DNA of 30,783 nt from Megamonas hypermegale_A (GTDB lineage: Bacteria > Bacillota > Negativicutes > Selenomonadales > Selenomonadaceae): the NCBI RefSeq assembly GCF_030371585.1, contig NZ_JAUDCE010000029.1. One strand, given 5' to 3'. Both the position numbers and the translations under genes were made by a program. Below are positions 1 to 8,622 of this stretch, piece after piece. A model generated the notes under the pieces. That model was not told the origin of the DNA and made no database searches. It saw only the letters and a list, made by a program, of their open reading frames with translations. Numbering within the stretch: the first letter of the stretch is position 1; the number at the start of each line of letters is the position of its first letter.

Positions 1-446
1 CAAGAGCTATCTTAAAAGTGCCTTAGTTCGTGCATCGCTAAGAGATTTTTACTTTAAGAAAATAGTTTTTTATCTCTAACGTTTAAAAACTCGCTTCGCT
101 CAAACATTTAAACTAAAAACAGAGCTAAAAAACTATTTTCTTAATAGCTAAAGCTACCATAAAAATCTCCAACGCAGAAAAAATTTTAGCATAACTTGCA
201 AATTACAGTGTCAACAGCTCAAAATAAATTCCCACCGAGAACAAAAGGCACGAGCCAAATTCCAAACGTTTCGAGCCGTTTTACCGTTTGTACATATATA
301 AGAGCCACAAAGGCTCGCCCAGTGCAGCGATAGCGAAACGTTAAAAGGGTTTTTTACAGGCCCTTATTACTTTAGTAATTAGAGCCTGTTATACCTTTAG
401 GTGATTTTTGGTTCGTTTTTCTTTTGACTTCAAAGAAAAATGAACA
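1..446 (+). repeat. Structured interspersed repeat R, copy 1 (left end cut off by the window)
   Basis: First of three related copies (others at 17519-18018 and 29160-29603). The recognisable part starts near position 23. Stems seen: 42-51 with 160-169; 56-77 with 121-142 (21 of 22 pairs); 81-87 with 107-113; a short TAGCT/AGCTA hairpin near 144-155; CGAGCC 251-256 with GGCTCG 312-317; a stem around 356-388; and a terminal stem at about 411-445 with one G.T pair. The right end stops 6 nt from the larB stop codon of the opposite strand. No convincing protein is encoded. Function unknown. Confidence 0.85.
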
Positions 447-452
447 TATCTC

Positions 453-1208
453 TTATCTCATATGGTTAATCATGCTGGCAAGGCGTCCTGCGCCGAAACC
501 GTTGTCAATATTCATTACGGCGACTCCGGCGGCGCAGCTGTTGAGCATGGCTAAAAGGGCGGAAAGTCCGCCGAATGATGCGCCGTAGCCTACGCTTGTC
601 GGTACGGCGATTACCGGTTTATTGGCAAGACCGCCGACGACGCTGGCAAGTGCGCCCTCCATACCGGCGGCGACGATGATGACATTGGCGCTGTCGATTA
701 AGTTTTTGCGGGCGAGCAGACGGTGAATACCGGCCACGCCGACATCGAAGCAGTATTCGACTTTATTGCCCATGAGTTCGGCTGTAAGACCGGCTTCGCG
801 GGCAACGGGAATATCGCTTGTTCCGGCAGTCAGTACGAGGATGAACCGTTTATCGTCAACAGGCGTATTGTCGCGCCGTACGTAAATTATGCGCGCTGCT
901 TCATCATACAGTGCAGTCGGCACTTTTTCCAGAACGGCGGCATAATTTTCTTGTGTGGCACGTGAAGCGATGATGTTCTTTTCGCTGTGATTGAATAAAT
1001 CGAGGAAGATATCGGCTATCTGCTGATTTGTTTTACCGGCGCAGTAGATGACTTCCGGAAAACCCTGGCGGCTAGCTCTGCTGTGGTCGACTTTAGCAAA
1101 GCCGATATCTTCGAAACTGTCGTTCTGAATTTTTTCAAGAACCGTTTGTTCATTGATATTTCCCTGTTTATAGGAATGGAGTAAATCGAGTAATTCGTTG
1201 TTGTTCAT
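453..1208 (-). CDS. larB: LarB, nickel-pincer cofactor biosynthesis carboxylase
   Basis: 251-aa protein of the LarB family, whose C-terminal half resembles PurE. In known systems LarB carboxylates and hydrolyses nicotinic acid adenine dinucleotide, the first step towards the nickel-pincer cofactor of lactate racemase LarA. Family-typical stretches are visible: LVLTAGTSDIPVA near residue 125, VGVAGIHRLL near 155, and the glycine-rich VAAGMEGALASVVGGL followed by PTSVGYGASFGG. Its ATG shares one base with the stop codon of the upstream dedA gene (TAATG), so translation is probably coupled. larA, larC and larE are not in this window, so the role is assigned from family alone. Cytosolic. Confidence 0.9.
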   Translation of the reverse strand: MNNNELLDLLHSYKQGNINEQTVLEKIQNDSFEDIGFAKVDHSRASRQGFPEVIYCAGKTNQQIADIFLDLFNHSEKNIIASRATQENYAAVLEKVPTALYDEAARIIYVRRDNTPVDDKRFILVLTAGTSDIPVAREAGLTAELMGNKVEYCFDVGVAGIHRLLARKNLIDSANVIIVAAGMEGALASVVGGLANKPVIAVPTSVGYGASFGGLSALLAMLNSCAAGVAVMNIDNGFGAGRLASMINHMR

Positions 1209-1825
1209 TATTTAAGACCTTTTTTCTTGCGTTGATTGCGTTTGTAGCGGATAAAATAAAACAGGCAGACAAGCACGAGGAAAGTAGCGACGGCGAGGCT
1301 TGCTTCATGGCCGACATCGAGCATTTTTTTCCAGTTGTCGCCGAGTACCCAGCCGATGTATAAAATCAGCATTGTCCACGGCAGTGAGCCGATGAATGTA
1401 TAAACGATGAATTTTTTCATGTTGACGCGGGCAAAACCGGCCGGCAGAGAGATGAAAGTGCGGACTACCGGCAGCAGGCGGCTGAAGAATACGGCCTTGA
1501 TGCCATAGCGGTCAAACCAGCGCTGGGCTGTATCCACATGCGATTTTTTCATGAAAAAGTATTTTCCGTAGCGGTCGATAAACGGTCTGCCGCCGTGCGA
1601 GCCGACGTAGTACGTAACGATTGAACCTACCATACCGCCAATCATACCGGCGACAGTGGCATGGAAAAATTCCATTCTGCCGGCGGAAATCAGATATCCC
1701 GCAAAACCAAGGATAAGTTCGCTCGGGATTGGTATGCAGGCATTTTCAAGTCCCATAAGCACGGCTACGGCGACATAGCCCCAAGTGTCGATAAAACTCA
1801 AAAACATCGTTGAAAATTGTTCCAT
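1208..1825 (-). CDS. DedA family membrane protein
   Basis: 205-aa integral membrane protein of the DedA (SNARE-associated/VTT) superfamily. The hallmark motif FFSRLLPVVRTFISLPAGFA is present around residues 114-133, with a second glycine-rich membrane segment near the N-terminus (SELILGFAGYLISAG). Relatives act in membrane homeostasis, and some flip undecaprenyl phosphate or phosphatidylethanolamine; this sequence alone does not say which lipid. The C-terminus is a basic tail (KRNQRKKKGLK). The start is the ATG at 1825, preceded by AAAGGAT. It lies 41 nt after the Mn exporter gene and overlaps larB by one base, so the three genes look like one transcript. Confidence 0.9.
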   Translation of the reverse strand: MEQFSTMFLSFIDTWGYVAVAVLMGLENACIPIPSELILGFAGYLISAGRMEFFHATVAGMIGGMVGSIVTYYVGSHGGRPFIDRYGKYFFMKKSHVDTAQRWFDRYGIKAVFFSRLLPVVRTFISLPAGFARVNMKKFIVYTFIGSLPWTMLILYIGWVLGDNWKKMLDVGHEASLAVATFLVLVCLFYFIRYKRNQRKKKGLK

Positions 1826-1866
1826 TAATATTATCCTTTCATTTGTAAAATGGTACGGAGTTAATC

Positions 1867-2442
1867 TTAATACAGATTTAAGATACCCATACTATTAAGA
1901 ATACCTAAAATACCGAATAAAATAAAGATACCGGAAGCAATTTTTTTAACGACTCTATCCGGAACGTATTTGTGCAGCGCCGCGCCGAGAGCGATACCGA
2001 TGCCGTCGGCAACGAGCATACCGGCTGTCGTGCCTATTAAGATGGTGAGAAGGTCGCTGCCGATTTGTGCGGAAAGCGCTACGGTGGCAAGCTGCGTCTT
2101 GTCACCCATTTCAGCGAGGAAGAAAGCGATAGCGACTGTCCAGAAAATGCTGAAGCGGTTTTTTTCCGCCTCATTGCCCAGCTCGTCGTCTTTTAAAATC
2201 CACAAGCCGAAAACGATGAACGCGACGGAAGCGACGATTTCCACAATATGCTGCGGTACGAGCGTATTGAGATAAATACCGGCGGCGATGGCAACAAAAT
2301 GATTTAGCAAAGTGGCGAACAGTACGCCGAGCATTACTTTTTTCCAGGGATACTTGGCGGCAAAAGCCATAGCCAGAAGCTGCGTCTTATCGCCCATTTC
2401 AGCCAGAACCACCATGATGAAAGCTGTAGAAAAAATAACCAT
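1867..2442 (-). CDS. TMEM165/GDT1 (UPF0016) family manganese exporter
   Basis: 191-aa membrane protein with two homologous halves, each carrying the family signature E-x-G-D-(K/R)-T: LAEMGDKTQLLAMA near residue 14 and LAEMGDKTQLATVA near residue 109. About six transmembrane segments, as expected. Bacterial members such as MneA/Mnx export Mn2+ from the cytosol, and the two acidic motifs probably form the cation path. The Mn2+-type riboswitch directly upstream (2484-2630) supports the assignment strongly. Start ATG at 2442, with AAGGAGAG about 10 nt ahead. First gene of a probable operon with dedA and larB. Confidence 0.92.
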   Translation of the reverse strand: MVIFSTAFIMVVLAEMGDKTQLLAMAFAAKYPWKKVMLGVLFATLLNHFVAIAAGIYLNTLVPQHIVEIVASVAFIVFGLWILKDDELGNEAEKNRFSIFWTVAIAFFLAEMGDKTQLATVALSAQIGSDLLTILIGTTAGMLVADGIGIALGAALHKYVPDRVVKKIASGIFILFGILGILNSMGILNLY

Positions 2443-2483
2443 ACAGAAAATCTCTCCTTAAATTTAAATATATACACAGGCAA

Positions 2484-2630
2484 AAAGAAAAGACTTTCAG
2501 TACAGTTTCATGCCGGGCATGATTGAGCTGTACCAAAAGTCTCGCTGTTGATGGTTGCATCAACGAATAAGCCAGATGCGCTGCATCAGTATGTTGACTT
2601 ATTCTAATAGCTACTCCCTTTTAGCCGATA
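2484..2630 (-). promoter_or_regulatory. yybP-ykoY manganese riboswitch with terminator
   Basis: Read on the minus strand, about 2625 to 2536 matches the yybP-ykoY aptamer: AAAAGGGAGTAGC, then GTCAACATACTG, a variable hairpin, and CAACAGCGAGACTTTT. The 3' AGACTTT of the aptamer is also the first arm of a long terminator hairpin (2528-2542 pairing with 2491-2505) followed by a T-rich run at 2481-2490. Mn2+ binding should hold AGACTTT in the aptamer, prevent the terminator and switch the exporter on. The downstream gene family fits exactly. Confidence 0.93.
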
Positions 2631-2661
2631 TACCAAATAAAATCATATATACACAAAAGAT

Positions 2662-2690
2662 ATGATACACAAAAAAATATTTTTTGACAA
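2662..2690 (-). promoter_or_regulatory. Sigma-70 promoter for the Mn riboswitch operon
   Basis: On the minus strand TTGTCA (2685-2690) and TATCAT (2662-2667) are separated by 17 bp. Transcription would begin about 25 nt before the riboswitch aptamer. Confidence 0.7.
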
Positions 2691-2702
2691 GACATTTGCG
2701 AT

Positions 2703-3233
2703 TTATTTTTGCTGGGACTGCTTCTGCGCAAAATATTCGCGGTCCAGTATGCCGAGAATGATGAGATTTTCATAAACGCCGTCGGTCAAAATTGTTTCGC
2801 GGATTAAGCCTTCGCGGACAAGACCGGCTTTTTCGTAGACATGGAGCGCACGGCTGTTGTGGTCCTTGCAGTCGAGCCATGCTCTGTGGAATTTTAAATC
2901 ATCGAACGCCCACGATTTGAGCATTTCCAGCGTTTCCTGACCGTAGCCTTTGCCTTTTACATCGAGGATGATGCGCGTCCATTCGATTTCTTTGGACGGA
3001 TTGTCAAGCCCTGCTATCATCAGGAAGCCGACTTTTTCTTTCCCGTCGATTGTTTCAATGATTAAATGTGTAGCGGATTTTGTATCGAGCGTCTGCATGT
3101 GGACTTCGCGGGTATAGGGAATGACGTATTTGGCGTTTTCCGGAATGTATTCCACCTGCATGATATAATCCATATCGGCTTCGGTTGCCTGACGAAATCT
3201 CAGTCTTTTGCCTGTTTTTATTATTTTTTCCAT
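2703..3233 (-). CDS. GNAT family N-acetyltransferase (RimJ/RimL type)
   Basis: 176-aa cytosolic acetyltransferase. The N-terminus LRFRQATEADMDYIMQVE is typical of the GNAT fold, and the acetyl-CoA pyrophosphate loop is visible as VKGKGYGQETLEMLKSWAF (residues about 91-109), followed by the family's HRAWLDCKDHNSRALHVYEKAGL segment (about 115-137). Members of this branch acetylate ribosomal protein N-termini, polyamines or small amines; the substrate cannot be read from sequence. Start ATG at 3233, with AAAGGTGG about 8 nt upstream. Monocistronic: the next minus-strand unit has its own promoter 13 nt beyond the stop. Confidence 0.88.
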   Translation of the reverse strand: MEKIIKTGKRLRFRQATEADMDYIMQVEYIPENAKYVIPYTREVHMQTLDTKSATHLIIETIDGKEKVGFLMIAGLDNPSKEIEWTRIILDVKGKGYGQETLEMLKSWAFDDLKFHRAWLDCKDHNSRALHVYEKAGLVREGLIRETILTDGVYENLIILGILDREYFAQKQSQQK

Positions 3234-3318
3234 AATATTACCACCTTTAATATAATTAACCAGTTAACATTTTTAGCTACGTTTATTAAATTTTTTTGTT
3301 AACTTTTTCGATTTTTAA

Positions 3319-3347
3319 CTGACAGTTCACCAAAATTATAGTATACT
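3319..3347 (+). promoter_or_regulatory. Sigma-70 promoter for the MscS gene
   Basis: CTGACA (3319-3324), 17-bp spacer, TATACT (3342-3347). One mismatch to consensus in each box. It lies 33 nt before the start codon. Confidence 0.75.
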
Positions 3348-3379
3348 TTTTTTAGTATGATAATTTGGGAGGGATATAA

Positions 3380-4402
3380 GTGAATTTTGAATATCTGTTC
3401 GATATATTGTTAATTCCTGTCTGTATACAGGTCGGCGCATTAATCATAGGCTTTTTGCTCAACAGACTGATTAACCGCTATCTGCATAGTAATATAAATC
3501 AGGGCTCTTGGCAATACATTTTTGTAAATGCGCTCAGAGGTCTGCCTATTTCCTGGTGTTCGGGCGTAGGTTTATACTGGACAATAAATTCACTTGATAT
3601 ACCGCCGACGGTAAATAAGCTGCTTTCATATTTATTGTTTGCAGTGATTGTGTTCACATTGACGCGCGTTGTTTCCAGAACGCTTTCCGGTGTCATCGAC
3701 TTTTATACGATGCGTTCCGACCAGAACATGCCGAAGACGACGCTGCTCAACAATGTAATCAATTTTGTAATCTATGCTATGGGCGTATTGATAGTATTGC
3801 AGTATTACGGCATTTCCGTCGCGCCTATCCTGACGGCTTTGGGGGTCGGCGGTATGGCGGTGGCTCTGGCACTTCAGGATACGCTTGCCAATGTTTTTTC
3901 CGGTATGCACCTTATTTTGTCCAAGCAGATACGTCTGGACGATTATGTGCGTCTCAGCACCGGTGAGGAAGGCAAGGTAACGGATATAACGTGGCGATTT
4001 ACGACGCTTCAGTCGGTGAGCAACAATGTTGTCGTCGTGCCGAACCAGAATATATCGAAGGCGATTATTACCAATTACAGTATGCCGCGGCAGGATATAA
4101 CGGTCAGCATAGCCATCGGCGTAAGTTATGACAGCGATTTGGAAAAAGTGGAGGCTGTCTGCATAAAGGTAGGCAAGGAAATTCTGGCTAAAATTGACCC
4201 GTCCGTGACCGTGGAACCGGTCGTGCGCTACAATCTGTTTGCCGACTCCAGCATAAATTTCAACGTGATAATGCACGTGAGCGAATTTACTAATCAGTAC
4301 ATCGTCAAACATGAGTTTATCAAGGCCATTACGAAGGAATTCCGCAAGGAAAATATCGAAATACCGTTCCCGGTTAGAACCATTATAAATAGTAATCAAT
4401 AA
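3380..4402 (+). CDS. MscS family mechanosensitive ion channel
   Basis: 340-aa small-conductance mechanosensitive channel of the inner membrane, which opens under membrane tension during osmotic downshock. About four transmembrane segments precede the signature pore helix VGGMAVALALQDTLANVFSG (about residues 156-175), then the beta domain (ILSKQIRLDDYVRL, EGKVTDITWRFTTLQ, VVVPNQNISKAIITNYS). The C-terminus ends in a short alpha-beta domain with IEIPFPVRTI, typical of MscS. The start is a GTG at 3380 because GGGAGGG lies 6 nt upstream and the frame begins with a plausible hydrophobic helix. Confidence 0.93.
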   Translation: MNFEYLFDILLIPVCIQVGALIIGFLLNRLINRYLHSNINQGSWQYIFVNALRGLPISWCSGVGLYWTINSLDIPPTVNKLLSYLLFAVIVFTLTRVVSRTLSGVIDFYTMRSDQNMPKTTLLNNVINFVIYAMGVLIVLQYYGISVAPILTALGVGGMAVALALQDTLANVFSGMHLILSKQIRLDDYVRLSTGEEGKVTDITWRFTTLQSVSNNVVVVPNQNISKAIITNYSMPRQDITVSIAIGVSYDSDLEKVEAVCIKVGKEILAKIDPSVTVEPVVRYNLFADSSINFNVIMHVSEFTNQYIVKHEFIKAITKEFRKENIEIPFPVRTIINSNQ

Positions 4403-4534
4403 ATAAAAAAAATTTATATTAACTTTTGTTAAAAATAAATGAAGAATATTGATAATAGGTCTTTTTATTTTGGTGCAGATTTGATAAGATATACTTGAAC
4501 AGGCAATTTAGCAATTTTAGGAGTATAAATTATA

Positions 4535-4915
4535 ATGAAGGAATTTTTATCTGTACGCGGCAGGAAACTGCTGCTGCAGATTTTGATTTGTACAATTATA
4601 ATAGCCGCATCTTTAGCGGTGAATGAGAAGCTGTACCTCCTGACGGGAGTGTTTACAGGATATCTTCTGGCTGTAATCTGTATCTGGGTCATGGTTTACC
4701 GCACGTGGAAAGCGGCGCACCTTAGCGTCGGCAAGGCCAAAGGGCAGATGTGGCTCAGTCTGATAATGCGTCTATTAATAATATTTATAGTTTTGCGGGC
4801 TGCTATAATGCGTTCGGAAGAATTGTTCTTTGCGGCGGTCGGCGGTTTTTTCCTGGCGATGATTGTATACATGATACACTTGGCGATATTTGTTTATCAC
4901 AAAAATATGGAATAA
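4535..4915 (+). CDS. atpI: ATP synthase subunit I (AtpI-like)
   Basis: 126-aa membrane protein with four hydrophobic helices, at the head of the ATP synthase operon. Length, topology and position fit the AtpI family, which helps c-ring assembly or Mg2+ supply; the sequence itself is poorly conserved, so the name rests largely on context. Start ATG at 4535, preceded by TTAGGAG with a rather long 11-nt gap. The 132-nt upstream region must hold the operon promoter, but I see only a tentative TATACT at about 4489-4494 without a good -35 box. Confidence 0.8.
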   Translation: MKEFLSVRGRKLLLQILICTIIIAASLAVNEKLYLLTGVFTGYLLAVICIWVMVYRTWKAAHLSVGKAKGQMWLSLIMRLLIIFIVLRAAIMRSEELFFAAVGGFFLAMIVYMIHLAIFVYHKNME

Positions 4916-5026
4916 TGCCTATTTGTCAGGCATTATCTACATATAGCCGGTTTTCCGGCAAAAATATAAAGTAAAGAGAGGTGAGGACACTGTTACTTAT
5001 GGACTTTGTAAGCAGCAGTGGGGAAA

Positions 5027-5701
5027 ATGCATGAAATCGGTGTGCGTGAAGTAGTCACTTTTGCTGGCATGCAGTTTAACATTCAAACGTTAGAAATGAC
5101 ATGGCTGGCAATGGCAATCGTCATCATCATTGCATTTTTGGCGACGCGAGGCCTGAAAATGGTTCCTTCCGGTTGGCAGAATGTAATCGAAATGGTAATT
5201 GTCTGGCTAAATGAACAGATTGGCAATACAATCGGTTCGCGCGGACAGCTTGTGGCTCCGTTTTTAATCACGCTGTTTCTGTTCTTATTGGTATCCAACT
5301 GGATAGGGCTTATACCGACGCTGGCATCGCCGACAAACGACCTGAATACGACTTTGGGCCTGGCGCTGTTGGTAATAGTAATGTTGCATGTATTAGGTCT
5401 TTATTATAAAGGTTTCAATTATATAAAACATTTCTTCCAGCCGGTAGCTCCGTTTGTTATTATCAATCTGATTGAAGAAATAGCAAAACCAATTACACTT
5501 GCTTTCCGTCTATTTGGTAATATTCTGGCAGGGGAAATCTTAATCATAATCTTGCTTCTGCTGGTGCCAATATGGATGCCGGTGCCTAGTGTTGTTTGGC
5601 TTGCATTCAGTTTATTCATTGGTGCAGTTCAAGCATTTATTTTTACTATGCTCTCTATGTCTTACTTAGCTAATGCTATGAAAGACGATGAAAATCATTA
5701 A
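5027..5701 (+). CDS. atpB: F1Fo ATP synthase subunit a
   Basis: Membrane stator subunit that forms the proton half-channels against the c-ring. The essential arginine is in ITLAFRLFGNILAGE (about residues 160-174), and the preceding NLIEEIAKP segment and C-terminal VQAFIFTMLSMSYLANA are typical. About 224 aa. The start is chosen at ATG 5027; an in-frame GTG at 5018 would add three residues. The best ribosome site nearby (GAGGTGAGG, 4977-4985) instead serves a short frame at 4999-5034 that overlaps this start, so atpB may be translated by coupling (see findings). Confidence 0.95.
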   Translation: MHEIGVREVVTFAGMQFNIQTLEMTWLAMAIVIIIAFLATRGLKMVPSGWQNVIEMVIVWLNEQIGNTIGSRGQLVAPFLITLFLFLLVSNWIGLIPTLASPTNDLNTTLGLALLVIVMLHVLGLYYKGFNYIKHFFQPVAPFVIINLIEEIAKPITLAFRLFGNILAGEILIIILLLLVPIWMPVPSVVWLAFSLFIGAVQAFIFTMLSMSYLANAMKDDENH

Positions 5702-5736
5702 TTAATATTTTTAAAATCTAAGGAGGATTTATTTCT

Positions 5737-5988
5737 ATGGAAAACGCAATTATGGTTATGGCAGCATTGATTGGTGCAGGTATTACGATGGGTCTTGCTT
5801 CTATCGGTGCAGGTATTGGTGATGGTCTCGTTACTTCTAAATTCATTGAAGGTATCGCTCGTCAGCCGGAAGCTAAAAATACTTTGTTCATGAACACACT
5901 CATTTCCGTAGGTTTAATCGAAGCTATGCCTATCATCGCAACAGTTATTGCCTTGATTATGCTTTATGCTAACCCGCTCATTCAGTAA
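5737..5988 (+). CDS. atpE: F1Fo ATP synthase subunit c
   Basis: 83-aa hairpin membrane protein that forms the rotating ring. The polar loop is ARQPEAKN (residues 41-48). The ion-carrying carboxylate is Glu62 in GLIEAMPII. Position 29 is Asp (AGIGDGL) where Na+-type rings have Gln, and the residue after Glu62 is Ala rather than Ser/Thr, so the ring is probably proton-coupled. A strong AAGGAGGA lies 9 nt before the ATG, fitting the high expression needed for a multi-copy subunit. Confidence 0.97.
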   Translation: MENAIMVMAALIGAGITMGLASIGAGIGDGLVTSKFIEGIARQPEAKNTLFMNTLISVGLIEAMPIIATVIALIMLYANPLIQ

Positions 5989-6025
5989 TTTTGGTGTTTG
6001 ATGTTTGGCATAAGGGGGCAATAAA

Positions 6026-6529
6026 TTGATTGATATCAATATGACTCTTGTGGCTCAGGTTCTTAACTTTCTTATTTTAGTAGTGATTTTAAGAGCAGTG
6101 GCATATAAGCCAGTTATGAAAATGCTCAAAGCTCGTGAAGAAAAAATCGCTAAGAGCATTGATGCCGCAGAAGCAGATGAAAAAAAGGCCAAAGCATTGC
6201 TCGATGAATATAACAAACAGCTGGCTGACGCACGCATTAAAGCGCAGGAAATTGTGGACAAAGCAATGAAACGCGCTCAGGAAGAACGTGATGCCAGTGT
6301 GGCTGAAACGAAACGTGAAATCGAACAGATGCGGAAAGCCGCAAAAGAAGATATCGCTAGAGAACGCGACCGCGCAGCTATGCAGCTTCGCGCAGAAATG
6401 GTGGCTTTGTCCATGCAGGCAGCCGGCAAAATCATTGCTGCCAATATGGATAACAAAGCAAATGAAAAAATGGTCAGCGACTTTATTGACCAATTAGATA
6501 AAGATAAAATAGGTGGATTGCCATGCTGA
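6026..6529 (+). CDS. atpF: F1Fo ATP synthase subunit b
   Basis: 167-aa peripheral stalk subunit: one N-terminal membrane helix (LVAQVLNFLILVVILRAVAY, residues about 8-27) followed by a long, highly charged coiled coil rich in Ala, Lys, Glu and Arg. It starts at TTG 6026 (TTGATTGATATC) after AAGGGGGCAA; no in-frame ATG exists before the membrane helix except Met6, which would clip conserved residues. The last 7 nt overlap atpH, implying coupled translation and equal dosage. Confidence 0.95.
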   Translation: MIDINMTLVAQVLNFLILVVILRAVAYKPVMKMLKAREEKIAKSIDAAEADEKKAKALLDEYNKQLADARIKAQEIVDKAMKRAQEERDASVAETKREIEQMRKAAKEDIARERDRAAMQLRAEMVALSMQAAGKIIAANMDNKANEKMVSDFIDQLDKDKIGGLPC

Positions 6530-7062
6530 ATTTACAGTTAGCAAAAAAATACGCTGTGGCAATGTTTGAGCTTGCTCAGGAAGAAGGCAAACTGGTTGAA
6601 TACGGCAAGCAGCTCGAGGAAATCAGACAGCTTTTTGCCAATCAGCCGGCACTGCGAGCTTTTATGGGCAATCCGCAAATTCAGCCGAAAGCGAAAAAGG
6701 AACTGCTAAACAGAATTTTCGGTGATGATATCGAAAAATCAGTGCATAATTTTATATTATTGCTGGTGGATAAACGTCGCATTACTATAATCGAAGAAAT
6801 CGTCGGTGAATATCAAGCTCTGTCTAATGAAGTTTTAAATATTGCAGTAGCTCATGTTACTACTGCGGCTGCTTTGAATGAAAAACAGCAGGATGCCTTA
6901 ACTGCAAAATTAGAAGCTATTACCGGCAAACAAATTCAGCTGAAAACGCATATTGACAAGTCTATCATCGGCGGCGTCGTCGTGAAGATAGGCGATAAAT
7001 TGATTGATGGCAGCGTAACCAGCAAGATTAAATCTTTACAAAAGCAGTTAATGGCAAATTAA
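6523..7062 (+). CDS. atpH: F1Fo ATP synthase subunit delta
   Basis: 179-aa OSCP/delta subunit linking the b stalk to the top of the alpha3beta3 head. The N-terminal helical domain begins LAKKYAVAMFELAQEEGKL, followed by the typical NFILLLVDKRRITIIEEIVGEYQ segment (about residues 76-98) and a C-terminal GGVVVKIGDKLIDGSVTSKIKSLQKQL motif, which is the family signature. The ATG overlaps the end of atpF. Confidence 0.96.
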   Translation: MLNLQLAKKYAVAMFELAQEEGKLVEYGKQLEEIRQLFANQPALRAFMGNPQIQPKAKKELLNRIFGDDIEKSVHNFILLLVDKRRITIIEEIVGEYQALSNEVLNIAVAHVTTAAALNEKQQDALTAKLEAITGKQIQLKTHIDKSIIGGVVVKIGDKLIDGSVTSKIKSLQKQLMAN

Positions 7063-7090
7063 GTTATTTAAGTGGGGTGACAGAGTCGTT

Positions 7091-8605
7091 ATGAAAATGA
7101 ATCCAGAAGAAATAACAGCCATTATCAAAGAACAGATTAAAAACTACAATGTTGATTTAAATGTTGATGATGTTGGTACTGTTATTGAAATCGGTGATGG
7201 TATTGCACATATTCACGGATTAGACAAAGCGATGGCAGGAGAACTGCTCGACTTTGGTAATGATATATATGGTATGGTCCTGAACCTTGAACAGGACAAT
7301 GTCGGCGCTGTTTTATTGGGCGGCGAAACGAAAATCAAAGAAGGCGACATCGTAAAACGCACGGGCAAAATCATGCAGGTGCCGGTCGGCGAAGCTATGA
7401 TTGGCCGCGTTGTCGATGCTCTCGGCCGTCCGATTGACGGAAAAGGCGCTATTCACACGACGCAGACTCGTCCGGTTGAATATCCGGCTCCGGGTATTGC
7501 GGACAGAAAATCGGTTAAAGAACCGCTTCAGACCGGTATTAAGGCTATCGACGCTCTCGTGCCTATTGGCCGCGGACAGCGCGAACTTATTATCGGTGAC
7601 CGCGGTACAGGTAAAACGGCTATTGCCGTAGATACAATTCTCAATCAGAAAGGTCAGAACTGTATCTGTATTTATGTAGCCATCGGTCAGAAAGCATCCA
7701 CTGTAGCCCGCGTTGTTAAAACTTTTGAAGACCACGGCGCAATGGATTATACAATCGTAGTAGCGGCAACGGCTGCTGACAGCGCACCGCTTCAGTACAT
7801 GGCGCCGTATTCTGGTGTTGCCATGGGTGAACACTTCATGTATCAGGGCAAACATGTACTCTGCGTATATGATGACCTTTCCAAACATGCAACGGCTTAC
7901 CGTGCAATGAGCTTGCTTCTGCGCAGACCGCCGGGACGTGAAGCATATCCTGGGGACGTATTCTACTTACATTCCCGTTTGCTTGAACGTGCTGCAAAAC
8001 TCAATGACGAACTTGGCGGCGGTTCCATTACGGCGCTTCCGATTATCGAAACATTGGCAGGCGACGTATCCGGTTATATCCCGACAAACGTTATTTCCAT
8101 CACAGACGGTCAGATTATGCTCCAGACGGAAGCATTCTACTCCGGTATCCGTCCGGCTATCGACGTAGGTCTTTCCGTATCGCGTGTAGGCGGCAGCGCT
8201 CAGATTAAAGCTATGAAACAGATTGCGGGCCGTATGCGTCTTGACCTTGCTCAGTATCGTGAACTTGCGGCATTCGCGCAGTTCGGTTCCGACCTTGACA
8301 AAGCGACGAAAGAACAGCTCGACCGCGGCGTGCGCATGGTTGAAACATTGAAACAGGCACAGTATTCCCCGCTCAAGGTTGAAGAACAGGTGCTTGTAAT
8401 TTACACAGCTGTACGCGGTTTCTTGACGGATATTCCTGTTGACCAGGTTGTCAACTTCCAGAGAGATTTCCTCAAATTCATGAATTCCAATCATCCGGAA
8501 GTCGGTCAGACAATCGCTGAGCAGAAGAAACTCGATGATGCGCTGGAAGCATCCATCAATAAATCTATTGAAGAATTTAAATCCACATATTCATATAATA
8601 AATAA
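7091..8605 (+). CDS. atpA: F1Fo ATP synthase subunit alpha
   Basis: 504-aa non-catalytic nucleotide-binding subunit of the F1 head. Walker A is GDRGTGKT at residues 169-176, with the beta-barrel N-domain before it and the arginine-finger segment VGLSVSRVGGSAQ near residue 365. Full family length. Start at ATG 7091 with GGGGTGA upstream; a second ATG two codons later is an alternative. The gene uses more GC-rich, apparently optimised codons than the small subunits upstream. Confidence 0.98.
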   Translation: MKMNPEEITAIIKEQIKNYNVDLNVDDVGTVIEIGDGIAHIHGLDKAMAGELLDFGNDIYGMVLNLEQDNVGAVLLGGETKIKEGDIVKRTGKIMQVPVGEAMIGRVVDALGRPIDGKGAIHTTQTRPVEYPAPGIADRKSVKEPLQTGIKAIDALVPIGRGQRELIIGDRGTGKTAIAVDTILNQKGQNCICIYVAIGQKASTVARVVKTFEDHGAMDYTIVVAATAADSAPLQYMAPYSGVAMGEHFMYQGKHVLCVYDDLSKHATAYRAMSLLLRRPPGREAYPGDVFYLHSRLLERAAKLNDELGGGSITALPIIETLAGDVSGYIPTNVISITDGQIMLQTEAFYSGIRPAIDVGLSVSRVGGSAQIKAMKQIAGRMRLDLAQYRELAAFAQFGSDLDKATKEQLDRGVRMVETLKQAQYSPLKVEEQVLVIYTAVRGFLTDIPVDQVVNFQRDFLKFMNSNHPEVGQTIAEQKKLDDALEASINKSIEEFKSTYSYNK

Positions 8606-8622
8606 GCAGCGAGGTGATTTAA

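Noticed and set aside
1..446. CRISPR array or phage attachment site at the window start
   Set aside because: The repeats are hundreds of bases long, dispersed and imperfect, with no spacers, cas genes, integrase or tRNA nearby.
4403..4534. Promoter of the ATP synthase operon
   Set aside because: A TATACT is present at about 4489-4494, but no -35 with acceptable spacing; left out as a feature.
5737..5988. Na+-dependent ATP synthase
   Set aside because: The c subunit lacks the Gln and the Ser/Thr next to the membrane Glu that form the Na+ site (Asp29 and Glu62-Ala63 here).
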